From assembly GCF_001553265.1 (NCBI RefSeq), contig NZ_KQ960649.1:7780-55373 (forward strand): a stretch of 47,594 nt of DNA. Direction: 5' to 3'. The number at the start of each line of letters is the position of its first letter. The stretch's first letter is position 1. Below the pieces are notes generated by a model. The model was given only the letters and a program-made list of their open reading frames with translations, made no database searches and was not told the DNA's origin. The stretch is from Prevotella sp. DNF00663 (GTDB lineage: Bacteria > Bacteroidota > Bacteroidia > Bacteroidales > Bacteroidaceae). Made by a program: the position numbers and the translations under genes. Below, one piece after another: positions 1-9,351 of the stretch.

Positions 1-76
1 CCAGCATCAATTCTTTGTCCTAAATGCGTGCTTCAAGTCACAATATGTATTATCTTTTGAGCAAAAATCTATCCTT

Positions 77-144
77 AATGGTCAAAAAATGAGCGGACAT
101 AGCAAATGATTTGTGAGTCAGTCAGTTCTGATTATTTGACCATT
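77..144. repeat. Inverted repeat upstream of the integrase gene
   Basis: AATGGTCAAA (77-86) is matched by its exact reverse complement TTTGACCATT (135-144), a perfect 10-bp inverted repeat with 48 bp between the arms. It lies in the 426-bp gene-free stretch before the integrase gene, where arm-type sites for Int, Xis or host factors would be expected in a CTnDOT-like element. Apart from this repeat and the promoter at 397-404, I see nothing defined in 1-426. No exact GTANNTTTGC core site occurs there. Confidence 0.5.
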
Positions 145-396
145 CGGGGGAAAAACCGCCAAAAGACGGACTTTTGCCAACTTTGGACAGAGCAGCGTTA
201 CTAAAACATTACCCTATATCCAAGTAGAAAGGAATGGCAAAAACGGTAACGAACGGGCTAATCCCCAACTGAAATCTTCCGCAAAGATAGCCCAATAAAG
301 GGAGAATGGGAAGAAAAAAGGCAAAAAAATGAATGCTTGGAATCTTTCCCATCAAAGTACAATGAATTGCGTATCAGCGGATAACCTGACAATAAA

Positions 397-404
397 TAGT
401 TTTG
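397..404 (+). promoter_or_regulatory. Promoter -7 element of the integrase gene
   Basis: TAGTTTTG matches the Bacteroidetes -7 consensus TAnnTTTG and ends 22 bp before the integrase start codon. No good -33 TTG element stands at the usual distance, so the promoter may be weak or regulated. Confidence 0.55.
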
Positions 405-426
405 TAACTTATAAAAGGTCAGAGTT

Positions 427-1662
427 ATGCGAAGTACGTTTAAGGTTCTGTTCTACCTCAAAAAGAACGCCCCGAAGAAAGACGGTTCCGTTCCCGTGAT
501 GTGCCGTATCACTATCGACGGAACCATTGCACAGTTCAGTTGCAAATGCGACATTCTCCCCAATCTATGGGATGTCAAGAGCAACCGGGCTTCGGGAAAA
601 AGTTCCGTCGCATTGGAAACCAACCGCTTCTTGGACAAGATTCGGGTGGGTATCAATGCCAAATACAAGGAGATTGCCGAAAGGGACAACTATGTCACGG
701 CGGAGAAAGTAAAGAACGCTTTCTTGGGTTTGGAGATGCGGTACGAGACACTGCTGACGGTCTATGCCCAGCACAATGAGGATTTTGCCAAGCAGGTATC
801 TGCCGGTCTGCGTCGCGATTCCACATACCATAAGTATTGTACCGTTTACAAGCACTTGGAAGAATTTATCAAGACACGCTATCGTCTGAGCGACATTGCC
901 CTGCGAGAGCTTACACCTGCATTCATCACGGACTTTGAGATTTTCCTCCGCACGGAAAAGCAGTGCTGCAATAATACCGTATGGATCTACATGATGCCTT
1001 TGCGCCGAATGATTACCATTGCCCAGAATCACGGCTGGATTGTTCGAGACCCTTTCGTGGATTACAGCATCTCCGCCGAGAGTACGGAAAGGGATTATTT
1101 GACCAAGGACGAGATACGTCAAATGATGGATTTGAAGTTTCGCCGCAAGTCCATGGAGTTGGTGCGTGACCTGTATGTTTTCTGCTGCTTTACCGGCTTG
1201 TCGTTTACCGATATGAAGAACCTGACCAAAGACAATGTGCAAACTTCATTCGACGGCAAATTGTGGATTATGACCAAGCGACAGAAGACGGGCGTGGAAT
1301 CCAACATCATGCTGATGGACATTCCATTGAGGATTATCGAAAAGTATGATGGCATGGCAAAGGAAAATTATCTCCTGCCCGTTCCTCAGTACATTACCGC
1401 CTGCAAGAACCTTAAAACAATCATCGGACTTTGCGGTATAGAAAAGAACATAACGTGGCATACCAGTCGCCATACCATGGCAACGGAAATTTGTCTGACC
1501 AACGGAGTTCCCATCGAAACGCTCTCCAAGATGCTCGGACACACGAATATCCGCACGACACAAATCTACGCCAAAATTACCCACGAGAAGGAAAGCCGGG
1601 ATATGAATTCCCTTTCCGACAAGTTAAGCCGGATAGAACAGTTTAGCGGTATTACCATATAA
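427..1662 (+). CDS. int: Tyrosine recombinase / integrase, IntDOT type
   Basis: Site-specific recombinase that integrates and excises the element. The protein has 411 residues, the length I recall for IntDOT of CTnDOT. An N-terminal arm-binding domain (residues 1-100) and a SAM-like core-binding domain (105-210) precede the catalytic domain. Catalytic residues are Lys287, His345 and Arg348 (WHTSRH), His372 (LGHTN) and nucleophile Tyr381 (TTQIY). The first catalytic arginine of the family is replaced by Ser259 (TGLSFTD), which is the known IntDOT peculiarity. This places the element in the CTnDOT family and predicts tolerance of mismatched coupling sequences. It is the first gene of the window, and the RhuM-domain gene follows after 12 bp. 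Start chosen: ATG 22 bp behind a TAnnTTTG element. Confidence 0.95.
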   Translation: MRSTFKVLFYLKKNAPKKDGSVPVMCRITIDGTIAQFSCKCDILPNLWDVKSNRASGKSSVALETNRFLDKIRVGINAKYKEIAERDNYVTAEKVKNAFLGLEMRYETLLTVYAQHNEDFAKQVSAGLRRDSTYHKYCTVYKHLEEFIKTRYRLSDIALRELTPAFITDFEIFLRTEKQCCNNTVWIYMMPLRRMITIAQNHGWIVRDPFVDYSISAESTERDYLTKDEIRQMMDLKFRRKSMELVRDLYVFCCFTGLSFTDMKNLTKDNVQTSFDGKLWIMTKRQKTGVESNIMLMDIPLRIIEKYDGMAKENYLLPVPQYITACKNLKTIIGLCGIEKNITWHTSRHTMATEICLTNGVPIETLSKMLGHTNIRTTQIYAKITHEKESRDMNSLSDKLSRIEQFSGITI

Positions 1663-1674
1663 TAATAAGGAAGA

Positions 1675-2043
1675 ATGTCTATGAAAAGAGAAATCATAAC
1701 CATTGGCGGTAACGGAGAAATACATATCCCAGCTACTCGCGTTTGGATGTCTGCTTGTGAGATTGCCGACCTGCTCGGGGCATTCTCCGGCAAGGTGAGC
1801 GCACAAATCAAAGCGATATTCAAAGAAGTTCTCCTGATGGAGACGGAAGCGATGAGAACAATCCACTCCGAACAAGGATTTATTGATTTATACAGTATCG
1901 AAATGATAACGATGCTGTCGTTTCGTATTGCCACACCACAGGCAAAGACTTTGCGAAGGTGGATAATCGGCAGGCTTTCGGAGAAGAAAGTTTCCTCTCC
2001 ACCCATGATTGTCTGTTACACCGTTGGCAGACAACATAATTAA
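1675..2043 (+). CDS. Small RhuM-like N-terminal-domain protein
   Basis: The 122-residue protein resembles the N-terminal domain of RhuM/virulence-type proteins: a segment VWMSACEIADLLG (about residues 22-34), then IKAIFKE and a tail LRRWIIGRLSE, as in the RhuM pattern VWLTQAQMAELF...IKNIFKE...FRRWA. That region probably forms a winged-helix DNA-binding fold. Full RhuM proteins are about 330 residues, so this is a stand-alone or shortened version. It follows the integrase by 12 bp and ends just before a strong hairpin, suggesting an int-rhuM transcript and a possible role in regulating recombination (inference). An in-frame ATG two codons downstream (1681) is an equally possible start. Confidence 0.7.
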   Translation: MSMKREIITIGGNGEIHIPATRVWMSACEIADLLGAFSGKVSAQIKAIFKEVLLMETEAMRTIHSEQGFIDLYSIEMITMLSFRIATPQAKTLRRWIIGRLSEKKVSSPPMIVCYTVGRQHN

Positions 2044-2045
2044 AG

Positions 2046-2087
2046 AAAAGCAGGCAGTAAGAAGATAATTCCTACTGTCTGCTTTTT
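2046..2087 (+). terminator. Terminator after the int-rhuM unit
   Basis: A 14-bp stem with a single G-U pair (arms 2046-2059 and 2073-2086) has a 13-nt loop and a T-rich right edge. It lies three bases after the stop codon of the RhuM-like gene and looks like a factor-independent terminator. Confidence 0.8.
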
Positions 2088-2163
2088 GCTTACTGCACAT
2101 TCCGTTGTAACTTGATTTGGGCGTATGATGAGCCAATGAAGAGAAGTGGTCGAAGAAGCCATC

Positions 2164-2227
2164 AAATCTTACGTAAGAATCTCGGAAAACTTACGTAAGT
2201 TTTCTGAAATCTTACGTCACTTTTTTG
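2164..2227. repeat. Three palindromic iterons, 21-22 bp period
   Basis: Units start at 2164, 2186 and 2207. Each has CTTACGTAAG or a variant at its centre (2168-2177, 2190-2199; third copy CTTACGTCAC at 2211-2220). The middle copy is part of a perfect 20-bp palindrome, GAAAACTTACGTAAGTTTTC, at 2185-2204. Spacing of 21-22 bp places the sites on the same face of the helix. The array lies between the int-rhuM unit and the convergent HTH genes, a plausible site for Xis-type cooperative binding or an origin. Confidence 0.75.
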
Positions 2228-2300
2228 AGAGCTTGTTTTATCGTGGTCAAAACAAATCGACAATACGACAAAAATCAAGGCAACAGCGACAAACATTTCA

Positions 2301-2600
2301 TCATTCCTCAAATCGTGGGTGGTAGTTCTCTTGCAGCAACTTTTCTACCTCCTCCTCTTTATAGAGGACTTTCCCTCCTAATTTGACAAATGGAATACGC
2401 CCCATATCACGATAGTCTTGCAGGGTGCGTCGATTGACATGCAGCCGTCGGGAAAGTTCCTCGTCCGTCAAGTACCGCTGCCCTTGAAGCGTTGGTCTGT
2501 TTCTTTTCCTCAGGGCATCTATCCCTTTTATCATACGGTCGGAGGCATTGAGGAAGTGCATGATTTCTTCGTCATTCTTGGTCTTTACATTATTACTCAT
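2301..2600 (-). CDS. Helix-turn-helix protein, excisionase type (HTH_17)
   Basis: A 99-residue DNA-binding protein with a MerR/excisionase-like winged HTH at about residues 43-90: TDEELSRRLHVNRRTLQDYRDMGRIPF, followed by the wing KLGGKVLYKEEEVEKLL. It shares the RRTLQ recognition helix with three neighbouring small proteins. In CTnDOT, similar small proteins (Xis2c, Xis2d) are recombination directionality factors and activators of transfer genes; assignment to either is inference. It is the second gene of a two-gene minus-strand unit, 38 bp after the gene at 2639-2917, and its start codon is preceded by the recurrent CACTAAATCCAAAGTA leader. Confidence 0.85.
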   Translation of the reverse strand: MSNNVKTKNDEEIMHFLNASDRMIKGIDALRKRNRPTLQGQRYLTDEELSRRLHVNRRTLQDYRDMGRIPFVKLGGKVLYKEEEVEKLLQENYHPRFEE

Positions 2601-2605
2601 AGTTC

Positions 2606-2624
2606 TACTTTGGATTTAGTGGTG
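2606..2624 (-). promoter_or_regulatory. Recurrent leader motif before an HTH gene
   Basis: On the minus strand CACCACTAAATCCAAAGTA stands five bases before the start codon at 2600. It is one copy of the leader found before topB, traI, traN, mobA and others. Confidence 0.7.
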
Positions 2625-2638
2625 ATTAAGATACTGTG

Positions 2639-2917
2639 TTATGGAGAGACCGACTTGTCTACCAGTTTCTGAACATCCTCCGGTTTATAGTACATCTTGT
2701 AGCCTATCTTCGTATAGGGTAAAGTCCGGTTACTCCGATAGGTTTGCAGTGTACGCAAGCTGACGTTCAGGATTTGGCAGACATCTTGGTTGTCCAGCCA
2801 TTTGCCCATTCTTTTCTCGTCCGATTCCCGACAGAGGGCATCGACCTTGGCGGTCAGGATGCGGAAACGCTCCATCATGGCTTCATACGTTTTCTTTTCG
2901 ATTGCTATTACTTCCAT
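2639..2917 (-). CDS. Helix-turn-helix protein, excisionase type (HTH_17)
   Basis: A 92-residue protein. An N-terminal segment (VIAIEKKTYEAMMERFRILTAKVDAL, about residues 3-28) looks like a short coiled coil; the winged HTH follows at about 42-88 (DNQDVCQILNVSLRTLQTYR, then YKMYYKPEDVQKLV). It is the first gene of the minus-strand pair. Its promoter carries the transfer-regulon box (2950-3012), so it is a candidate for autoregulation or for being controlled together with the DNA-processing and tra operons. Likely a recombination directionality factor or transcription regulator; the exact role cannot be read from sequence. Confidence 0.85.
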   Translation of the reverse strand: MEVIAIEKKTYEAMMERFRILTAKVDALCRESDEKRMGKWLDNQDVCQILNVSLRTLQTYRSNRTLPYTKIGYKMYYKPEDVQKLVDKSVSP

Positions 2918-2925
2918 ATATCAAT

Positions 2926-2942
2926 TTTTAGTTTGGATATTA
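2926..2942 (-). promoter_or_regulatory. Divergent copy of the recurrent leader motif
   Basis: Minus strand TAATATCCAAACTAAAA lies eight bases before the start codon at 2917. It keeps the ATCCAAA core of the recurrent leader but has lost the CACTAA part. Confidence 0.4.
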
Positions 2943-2949
2943 CGATATG

Positions 2950-3012
2950 CAAATGTAATGACAGCGTATGCGAGAAAGAGATACTTTCATCAAATTGCGT
3001 GCTTGTGGCTTT
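2950..3012 (-). promoter_or_regulatory. Box-plus-TAnnTTTG promoter, copy 1 (HTH genes)
   Basis: On the minus strand the 17-bp box AAAGCCACAAGCACGCA (2996-3012) is followed after exactly 38 bp by TACATTTG (2950-2957), which lies 32 bp before the HTH start codon at 2917. Three more copies of box and -7 element with the same spacing occur at 13692-13754, 28580-28642 and 31770-31831. Confidence 0.75.
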
Positions 3013-3030
3013 GATATGACAGCCTGTGTC

Positions 3031-3110
3031 TTCGGGCTTGAATACTTGACAATAAAAATCTCTATTCAGTACATATTTAGCATACAATCCAAACGATTTC
3101 AAAGCCCGAA
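3031..3110. promoter_or_regulatory. Inverted repeat between divergent HTH operons
   Basis: TTCGGGCTTGAA (3031-3042) and TTCAAAGCCCGAA (3098-3110) are reverse complements except for one inserted base. The right arm abuts the start of the rightward HTH unit (3140). The pair may be an operator through which one of the small HTH proteins controls the divergent units, possibly by looping. Confidence 0.5.
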
Positions 3111-3139
3111 CTTTGCACCATAATCAAATTAAAAGAGCG

Positions 3140-3478
3140 ATGGATGTCATTACAATTGAGAGCAAAGCCTACCACGATTTGGTGGGCAAGATAGAGAAAA
3201 TTCTCCGATATGTGGAGAAAGAGGAACAGGCGAAGGAAGAATACGAAAACCGCCTGATAACCAACAAGGATTTAGCCGAAATACTCGGCATCAGCCAACG
3301 CACCCTCCAACGGTTGCGAAGTTCGGAACGTATCGGTTACAAGATTATCCTTGGACGATGCTATTACGACTTAAACGACATAGAGGAGGCGATACGCAAG
3401 AAGAGCCTGTACTGCAATCCTCAAAACATCAAAGAGCTGAGACAGAATTTCCTGCTTAAAGCCAAGAGAACGAAATAG
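3140..3478 (+). CDS. Helix-turn-helix protein, excisionase type
   Basis: A 112-residue protein when started at ATG 3140 (MDVITIES), which aligns with the N-terminus of the paralogue at 2639-2917 (MEVIAIEK); the ATG 27 bp upstream gives an extra unrelated tail. A short helical N-terminus rich in Glu and Lys precedes the winged HTH (TNKDLAEILGISQRTLQRLR, then GRCYYDLNDIEEAI). RTLQ is shared by all four local paralogues. First gene of a rightward pair, three bases before the next gene. Role: DNA-binding regulator or directionality factor (family knowledge plus context). Confidence 0.8.
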   Translation: MDVITIESKAYHDLVGKIEKILRYVEKEEQAKEEYENRLITNKDLAEILGISQRTLQRLRSSERIGYKIILGRCYYDLNDIEEAIRKKSLYCNPQNIKELRQNFLLKAKRTK

Positions 3479-3481
3479 CAT

Positions 3482-3799
3482 ATGGAACTATTGGACAGAG
3501 ACACTTTTCTTGAATGGATGGAGCGGATTATGACCCGTTTCGACCATCTGAAGCAGACCATTCCCGATATTCCCCAACGTCCGATGCTCAACGGCGAGCC
3601 GCTCTTGGACAATCAAGAGGTCTGTATGATGCTGCAAGTCAGCAAGCGAACCTTGCAACGTTACCGAGATTCGGGGACGCTGCCGTTCCACATCATCTAT
3701 CACAAAACGTGGTATCTGGAATCAGAGATAACTGCCTTTATGGAACATCATTTCACCGAGAATAAGAAACGGAGAAGAAAGAGGAAAAAAGAAGAATGA
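3482..3799 (+). CDS. Helix-turn-helix protein, excisionase type
   Basis: A 105-residue protein with the same plan: an N-terminal helical region, then the winged HTH at about residues 43-90 (DNQEVCMMLQVSKRTLQRYR, then WYLESEITAFM), and a strongly basic tail (ENKKRRRKRKKEE) that should bind DNA non-specifically. It is closely coupled to the preceding HTH gene and ends before a bidirectional hairpin. Probably acts with its partner as a Xis2c/Xis2d-like pair; which of the four paralogues has that function cannot be decided here. Confidence 0.85.
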   Translation: MELLDRDTFLEWMERIMTRFDHLKQTIPDIPQRPMLNGEPLLDNQEVCMMLQVSKRTLQRYRDSGTLPFHIIYHKTWYLESEITAFMEHHFTENKKRRRKRKKEE

Positions 3800-3827
3800 G
3801 TTCTTTGCTTTTTTATTTTAGTTGTGC

Positions 3828-3862
3828 AAATCCCGTCCCGTCGTGATGACGAGGCGGGATTT
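3828..3862. terminator. Bidirectional terminator between convergent units
   Basis: Arms 3828-3842 and 3848-3862 form a 15-bp stem (AAATCCCG...CGGGATTT ends) with one G-U pair and one mismatch and a 5-nt loop. T- or A-rich flanks suit termination of both the HTH unit and the long minus-strand operon. Confidence 0.75.
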
Positions 3863-3885
3863 ATACTTGGAGTCCGTTTCATAAA

Positions 3886-6800
3886 TCATATTTTCGGTCT
3901 GACGACAAAGACCTTGTTTGCCAATGACGGCACACCGTCCGTAAGGGGCTGTGTATCCCTAATACTCTGCCTCGCGTCTTCGGGCAGTCTGTCGGTTTGA
4001 GCCGAAAGCGTGCAGACGGAGGATGCGTTAGCGGTAGGCTCAATCGGACGGGACTGCCCTGAGATGTTCCCTTCCATTTCCTTCTGCTCTTCTATGTTCT
4101 CTTCTTCCTGCTGTGCGTCTCCCTGCTCAATGGGCTTCAAGGAAAGCTGTATCTGACGGTCGAGTGCGGCAAGTTCCGTCTTGAGGTCTTTCAGTTGCTC
4201 TTCCTTTTTCCACGAGCCATTGACCACCTCCTGCAATACGGGAATATCTTTGGCTATCTTCACCGTATCCGCCTCATATTTCTGTATCAGGCTCGGGATC
4301 TTTTCCAACGCATTGAGAAAGTTCATGGAGGCAAGTACCGGATCTGTGGCAATGTTACCGTTGTTGTAGCTGTACTTCATGCCACTCTCTCCCATGATGA
4401 AAAACCTGTTCTGCGATAAGTCGAAAAGACTCTGTGAGGAGGATTCGGTCTTGACCACTATCTTGAAACCGTAAAGAGTGCCGATGTCGAAATACTCCCC
4501 TTTGGTACGGGCATGCTCCTTGACTTCCGCAAGTTTGGCTGCGATCCGTTTCGGGTCGCTGCCTTCCACGCCTTTCAGCTGTATCGGGTTGAGTTTGTTA
4601 CCGTCCTTGTCCTTTTGCACCCTGCTCTCAAACAGATCCCGGTCGCTTTTGAAGCGTGCTATCAGTTCCTTGTTCCCATCCACGACACGCAACACCTCGT
4701 CCAATCGACTTCGGGAAGTCTGCCTGCTGCGCATAAAGGAACGTCGCTCACTCTCCAAGCCAGCAATCTTCTTCTCTAACTTCGCCTTTTCCAACAAGTC
4801 CGTATTTCCCGAAAGAATGGCTACATACTCGGAAAAATTCATCCCCGACTTCTCGTCCATGCTTCCCTCGTCGATGGTACGGCTGCCAAGACGATTGTTC
4901 TTCAGCTGCTCTATAAATAATTGCTTATTATATAATAGGTTGAACTTATAACTGTCAAGTGATTTTTCCACTGCATAAATGATTACATCCACCTTGTTGT
5001 CCGCATGAAACTTGGCTACTTCGTTTCCTTTACGCACCGCCCGTCCGTCCCGCTGTTCAAGGTCGGAAGGACGCCAGGGACAGTCAAGATGATGGATAGC
5101 CACGGCACGTTTCTGGGCGTTCACGCCCGTACCGAGCATAGAGGTGGAACCGAACAGTACCCGAATGGTTCCCTCGTTCATGCCCGCAATGAGCGTCTTT
5201 CGAGCCTTGTCGCTCTTCGCCTCCTGTATGAAGCGTATCTCCTGAGCGGGTATGCCGTGGTCCTCCACCAACTTCCGTTTGATTTCGCTGTAAGGATTCC
5301 ACTCTCCGGGCTTGTAGGTTCCGAGGTCGGAGAATACGAACTGCGTACCTTTCTGTGCGTCATACTTCCGATAATACTCTGCAATCTTGGCGGCACAGTG
5401 GGAAGCCTTGTTGTCCACATGATCCGAGTACTTCTCGGGATCTATGAGCCTCAAATCTAAGCTCATCTTCCTCGCCATGTCAGTTGCTATCAGCATCTTG
5501 GCTTTTTCTTCCCGTTCCGTAAGCGGAGCTCTTCCCAACAGCTCGGCATTGCCCGTCTTGGCAAACTCCACCAATTTGGCGATGAACTCCTCCTGTTCGG
5601 GCGTTGGCGGGATATTGTGCATGATTTCGTTTTTCTCGGGTCGGTCTATGCCGATGTCCTTTGCCGTCCGGTAGTCCGTTATCTGGGCGTAGAACGCTGC
5701 CAGCTCTGGTACTTTGATGAAATAGCGGAAACGCTCCTTCTGCACAATCTCGTTGGTGACGGAGAACTCGTAGTCGATACTCTTCTTGGCGAAGATAGCC
5801 GCCCAAGCATCGAAGGTCTTGATATTCTGCTGTTCCAATGCCTGCGGGCGGAGGTACTTAAAGAGCAGATACAGCTCCGTGAGGCTGTTGGAGATGGTCG
5901 TTCCCGAAAGGAAGGTCGCTCCCAAGTCCCTACCCGTCCGCTCCTGAATGGTGCGGATGGCAAAGAGCATGTTGAGTGCACGCTGACTGCCCTCGCTGTT
6001 GCCCAATCCTGCCACACGGTCGTGGCGGGTGTTGAACATCAGATTCTTGAAAGTGTGCGACTCATCCACAAAAAGATGGTCTATGCCCATTGTCTTGAAA
6101 TCCACCGCGTCGTCCTTTCGATTGTCAATGCGGAATTTGATGTCGGAAAGTTTTGCCTCCAAATTCATTTGACGCTTGACCAATCCCTTTTCCATGGAAC
6201 GGGAAATCGTATGCCCCTGCTGACGCAACACTTCCAAGTTCTCCTCTACACTGTCCAACTCATCCTGCAAGATGCTTTGCTGTATCTCGTCCGACTGGGG
6301 TATCATACCGAACTGATCGTGCGTAAGGACAATGCAATCCCAGTTGTTGTTCTTGATGTCATGGAAGATACGCTGCCTTTTATCGGGTGTAAAATCGTTC
6401 TTGCCCGGGTAAAGCAGTTTTGCGTTCGGATATGCCGTGTGGAATGTTTGCGCAATCTCCTGCACGTTGGCTTTCAGGGCAAGAATCATCGGCTTGTTTG
6501 CTAAGCCCAATCGCTTCATCTCGTAGGCTGCCACGCACATGATGAGCGTTTTTCCTGCTCCCACCTGATGGTCGCAGATACCCCCTCCGTTGAGTTTGAG
6601 CATCCATACGGCATCCTTCTGACTGCCATACAGGCTTTCAATACCCAATCCTTTCAGATTGAGGTCGGGAAACGTCTGATGCGAGCCGTCATATTGCGGT
6701 CGCACAAAGCAGTTGAACTTGTCGTTATACAGTTTTTCCAGCTGCTTCTTGAAATCGTCCGGCTGCTCGGCAAGCCAGTCTGTAAAGCCGTTTCGTATCT

Positions 6801-9351
6801 CATCAATCTTTGAATTTGCCATCTGTATGGCTTCCGTATCCCTTACCTTGACCTCCTTGTCTCCGACCATAATCTTCTTGGTGATGTCGGGAGAAGTATT
6901 CAATAGGGCGTGTTTCATTAGCGTAACACCATCATAGCGGCGGTGCTGTCCCCGAACACAGAACTTGTCCCAGATGTTGGCATTGTGCAGGCGTGCATCG
7001 ACAGAGTACTCGTCCGCACTTGAATTGTAGTGTATCGCCACCTCCGTGTCGAAGAGGAAGGAGGCATAGTCCGAGTATATCTGTACGGGAATCCATCTTT
7101 CCCCGAAGTTAAAGTCAAGGTCGGCGAAAGGAATGGGGACAGGCACGGCATCCCTAAGCGCCTGCATGGAGGCAGCGGCTCTTGTATCTTCGGGATGCTC
7201 CAACAGATAATGTCCGATGTCGTCCGCCTTGGCGACCACATTCCCGGATATGAACTTCTCGCTTGTCTCATATCCACCCTCCAACGGATTGTAATAGACT
7301 TTGCCGTTTAATTCGTTCAGGATGTCCTCTTCCGTTCCGTCGGACAACAGGGAAGCCATGTATTCGAGATCCACGCTTCCGAACTTATTCAGGGATGCGG
7401 AAAGGGCTTCGGTGGCAGTCTCCACCTGAGTTACATCGTGCAGACTGAAAGAGACGGGCTGAGTGAAGATGTCCGCCTTGACCGTCTTGCCATCCACCTT
7501 GCGTTCCAAGAAAAGTATCTCACGTCCTCCAGCGTCCATCAGAATCATTTCGTGGTTCTTGCGATCGTTGAGATGCCCGTAAAGACGTACAAAACGGTCA
7601 TACAGGTCATTGAGATGCTGCCGAAGAGAAACATTCTCCGCCTTGTGCTCCGCTTCATAATCATAGAGAGCGTGATAGGCGTCTCTCAGGTCTATGTAGC
7701 CCAGCATCTTCTGCCGTTCTTGGGAAGAGAAGTCTATGGGCTGAAACAGGCGGTTGTCCTCCATATCACGGACAAGCGTACCTACCTGAAAGTCCGAGGC
7801 GAGCAAAGAACCCTCTTTGAGGTGTTCGTGCCATAAGCCCTCATAGGGACGTGCCAGCATCCCTTTCTCCTTATCCTGCTGCCACCACAGCTCGCCCGTA
7901 TCTTTTAATCCATTTGCCGTCTCGCTGCTTTGTGAAGTCTCGGGAAACAGAGAGGGGGAAGAAACCGGCTTCGGTTTTGCGGCTGCTTTACGCTTGGGCT
8001 TCTTTTCTTGAATGACATTTCCGAAGAGGTCGAACAGTTCCGTCTGTGGCGATACATTCGTTTGAATGGGTTCCGTAGTCGCGGGCTTTTCTTCTGTGTG
8101 TGCACCATCAGAAGACAGAGGCTTTTGCACGGTCTGTTTTTCCTCAGAATGAGCAGGGAGAATAACTTCGCTCTGTTGCTGTGTGGGGATATGTTGTTGG
8201 TATAATGACAGGTCTAACCGCTTTTCCAGATCTGCCCGCAGGATTTTACCCATATCATTGGCAATGCCTTCCGCCCCTCCGCTGTGGTGGAACAGGATGG
8301 CGGGTTTCCCGTATGGATCGGTGTCCTGCTTCCACTCGGTATGCACGATTTGTGACATGCTCCGCAGGTAGGTGTTGAACATCACACCGCTGGGACGCTT
8401 CTCGCTTTTGATGAAACGCTGCTCCTCCTCGGTAAGGCATGCCTTGTTACTATTCTTTTGCAGGACAATCAGGTCGCTGCCCACTTCCGTTCCGGCATTC
8501 TCCGAAAAGAGATTGTTCGGCAGACGGACTGCCGACACAAGGCGGGTATGGCTCATCAGCCATTCCCGAACAGGTTCGTTCGAGGGAGCGTTCATAACGC
8601 CTTGGGAGGTGATGAATGCCAGCACGCCGCCTTCACGAAGCATATCCACACCCTTGACGAAAAAGTAATTGTGCAGGGACATGCGTGCCACCTTGCGTGC
8701 CGGCTCGTCCGTCTTGCTGAAGACCGGGTCGAAGACGGCGATGTCCCCAAAAGGAATGTTGCTGCTCACCACGTCAAAATAACCGTTGAACTTGGATTCG
8801 ATTTCCTCAAATCCACGGATGCGTATCTTGTCGTCGGGATGCAGGGCGGAAAGCAGTTGTCCCGTCAGGATGTCTTTCTCAAAGCCGAATGTGGTGTGTC
8901 CTTCGGCTGTGATAGTATTGAACGAGCGGATAAACTCGCCCATTCCTGCCGACGGGTCGAGTATCTTGCCGGGGGTAATGCCTGCCTCTTGCAAGGACGC
9001 GGCAATCTCCTGTACTATGGGTTCAGGTGTATAGAAAGCGGTCATCACCGAGTTTTTCAGACTCTGCATATAGCTTTTGTACTGAGTCTCCGAAGCGGTG
9101 TTGTCCCGAATAACCCGATGCAGTTCCATAACCAAGGGGAAGAGTTCCACTTCCGACTTGTTCCAGCGTGCGATGTCCTCCATCGAGTTTGCCGGTGAAA
9201 GAATACACTTTAAGGCACCGAAACCCGTATAAGCCCGCAACACCTTCATTTCCTCCTCCGTAGCCGTGCGATGCTCCCGATGGAGGGTAAAAACCGTTTG
9301 GATGGCATCTATATTCGCCCGAAGATGCTCTTTCTTGTTATAGCTTGCCAT
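3886..9351 (-). CDS. Giant N6-DNA methylase / SNF2-type helicase fusion
   Basis: An 1821-residue DNA-processing protein typical of Bacteroidetes conjugative transposons. The N-terminal adenine-methylase-like domain has a SAM-binding motif ([10 protein letters not shown], residues 131-140) and SNIPFGD (about 197-203) in place of the catalytic NPPY, so methylation activity is uncertain. After a low-complexity linker (about 390-480), a superfamily 2 helicase follows: Walker A QVGAGKT near residue 930, DESH box near 1096 (VDESHTF), motif [13 protein letters not shown] near 1437. The C-terminus is a coiled, Glu/Gln-rich region. It overlaps the DUF1896 gene by 14 bp and belongs to the operon read from 13652. 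It may protect, unwind or modify incoming element DNA (inference; related to phage anti-restriction DarB-like proteins). Confidence 0.9.
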   Translation of the reverse strand: MASYNKKEHLRANIDAIQTVFTLHREHRTATEEEMKVLRAYTGFGALKCILSPANSMEDIARWNKSEVELFPLVMELHRVIRDNTASETQYKSYMQSLKNSVMTAFYTPEPIVQEIAASLQEAGITPGKILDPSAGMGEFIRSFNTITAEGHTTFGFEKDILTGQLLSALHPDDKIRIRGFEEIESKFNGYFDVVSSNIPFGDIAVFDPVFSKTDEPARKVARMSLHNYFFVKGVDMLREGGVLAFITSQGVMNAPSNEPVREWLMSHTRLVSAVRLPNNLFSENAGTEVGSDLIVLQKNSNKACLTEEEQRFIKSEKRPSGVMFNTYLRSMSQIVHTEWKQDTDPYGKPAILFHHSGGAEGIANDMGKILRADLEKRLDLSLYQQHIPTQQQSEVILPAHSEEKQTVQKPLSSDGAHTEEKPATTEPIQTNVSPQTELFDLFGNVIQEKKPKRKAAAKPKPVSSPSLFPETSQSSETANGLKDTGELWWQQDKEKGMLARPYEGLWHEHLKEGSLLASDFQVGTLVRDMEDNRLFQPIDFSSQERQKMLGYIDLRDAYHALYDYEAEHKAENVSLRQHLNDLYDRFVRLYGHLNDRKNHEMILMDAGGREILFLERKVDGKTVKADIFTQPVSFSLHDVTQVETATEALSASLNKFGSVDLEYMASLLSDGTEEDILNELNGKVYYNPLEGGYETSEKFISGNVVAKADDIGHYLLEHPEDTRAAASMQALRDAVPVPIPFADLDFNFGERWIPVQIYSDYASFLFDTEVAIHYNSSADEYSVDARLHNANIWDKFCVRGQHRRYDGVTLMKHALLNTSPDITKKIMVGDKEVKVRDTEAIQMANSKIDEIRNGFTDWLAEQPDDFKKQLEKLYNDKFNCFVRPQYDGSHQTFPDLNLKGLGIESLYGSQKDAVWMLKLNGGGICDHQVGAGKTLIMCVAAYEMKRLGLANKPMILALKANVQEIAQTFHTAYPNAKLLYPGKNDFTPDKRQRIFHDIKNNNWDCIVLTHDQFGMIPQSDEIQQSILQDELDSVEENLEVLRQQGHTISRSMEKGLVKRQMNLEAKLSDIKFRIDNRKDDAVDFKTMGIDHLFVDESHTFKNLMFNTRHDRVAGLGNSEGSQRALNMLFAIRTIQERTGRDLGATFLSGTTISNSLTELYLLFKYLRPQALEQQNIKTFDAWAAIFAKKSIDYEFSVTNEIVQKERFRYFIKVPELAAFYAQITDYRTAKDIGIDRPEKNEIMHNIPPTPEQEEFIAKLVEFAKTGNAELLGRAPLTEREEKAKMLIATDMARKMSLDLRLIDPEKYSDHVDNKASHCAAKIAEYYRKYDAQKGTQFVFSDLGTYKPGEWNPYSEIKRKLVEDHGIPAQEIRFIQEAKSDKARKTLIAGMNEGTIRVLFGSTSMLGTGVNAQKRAVAIHHLDCPWRPSDLEQRDGRAVRKGNEVAKFHADNKVDVIIYAVEKSLDSYKFNLLYNKQLFIEQLKNNRLGSRTIDEGSMDEKSGMNFSEYVAILSGNTDLLEKAKLEKKIAGLESERRSFMRSRQTSRSRLDEVLRVVDGNKELIARFKSDRDLFESRVQKDKDGNKLNPIQLKGVEGSDPKRIAAKLAEVKEHARTKGEYFDIGTLYGFKIVVKTESSSQSLFDLSQNRFFIMGESGMKYSYNNGNIATDPVLASMNFLNALEKIPSLIQKYEADTVKIAKDIPVLQEVVNGSWKKEEQLKDLKTELAALDRQIQLSLKPIEQGDAQQEEENIEEQKEMEGNISGQSRPIEPTANASSVCTLSAQTDRLPEDARQSIRDTQPLTDGVPSLANKVFVVRPKI

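Noticed and set aside
25..41. TGCGTGCTTCAAGTCAC, resembling the regulon box on the minus strand
   Set aside because: Only the AAGCACGCA half matches, and the expected -7 element would lie outside the window.
281..290. GCAAAGATAG, a near match (9 of 10) to the inverted core-site consensus left of int
   Set aside because: One mismatch at a conserved base and no direct-repeat partner visible in the window.
5617..6504. Long plus-strand ORF (295 codons) opposite the methylase/helicase gene
   Set aside because: Antisense shadow of a well-supported gene; no start signal and no domain.
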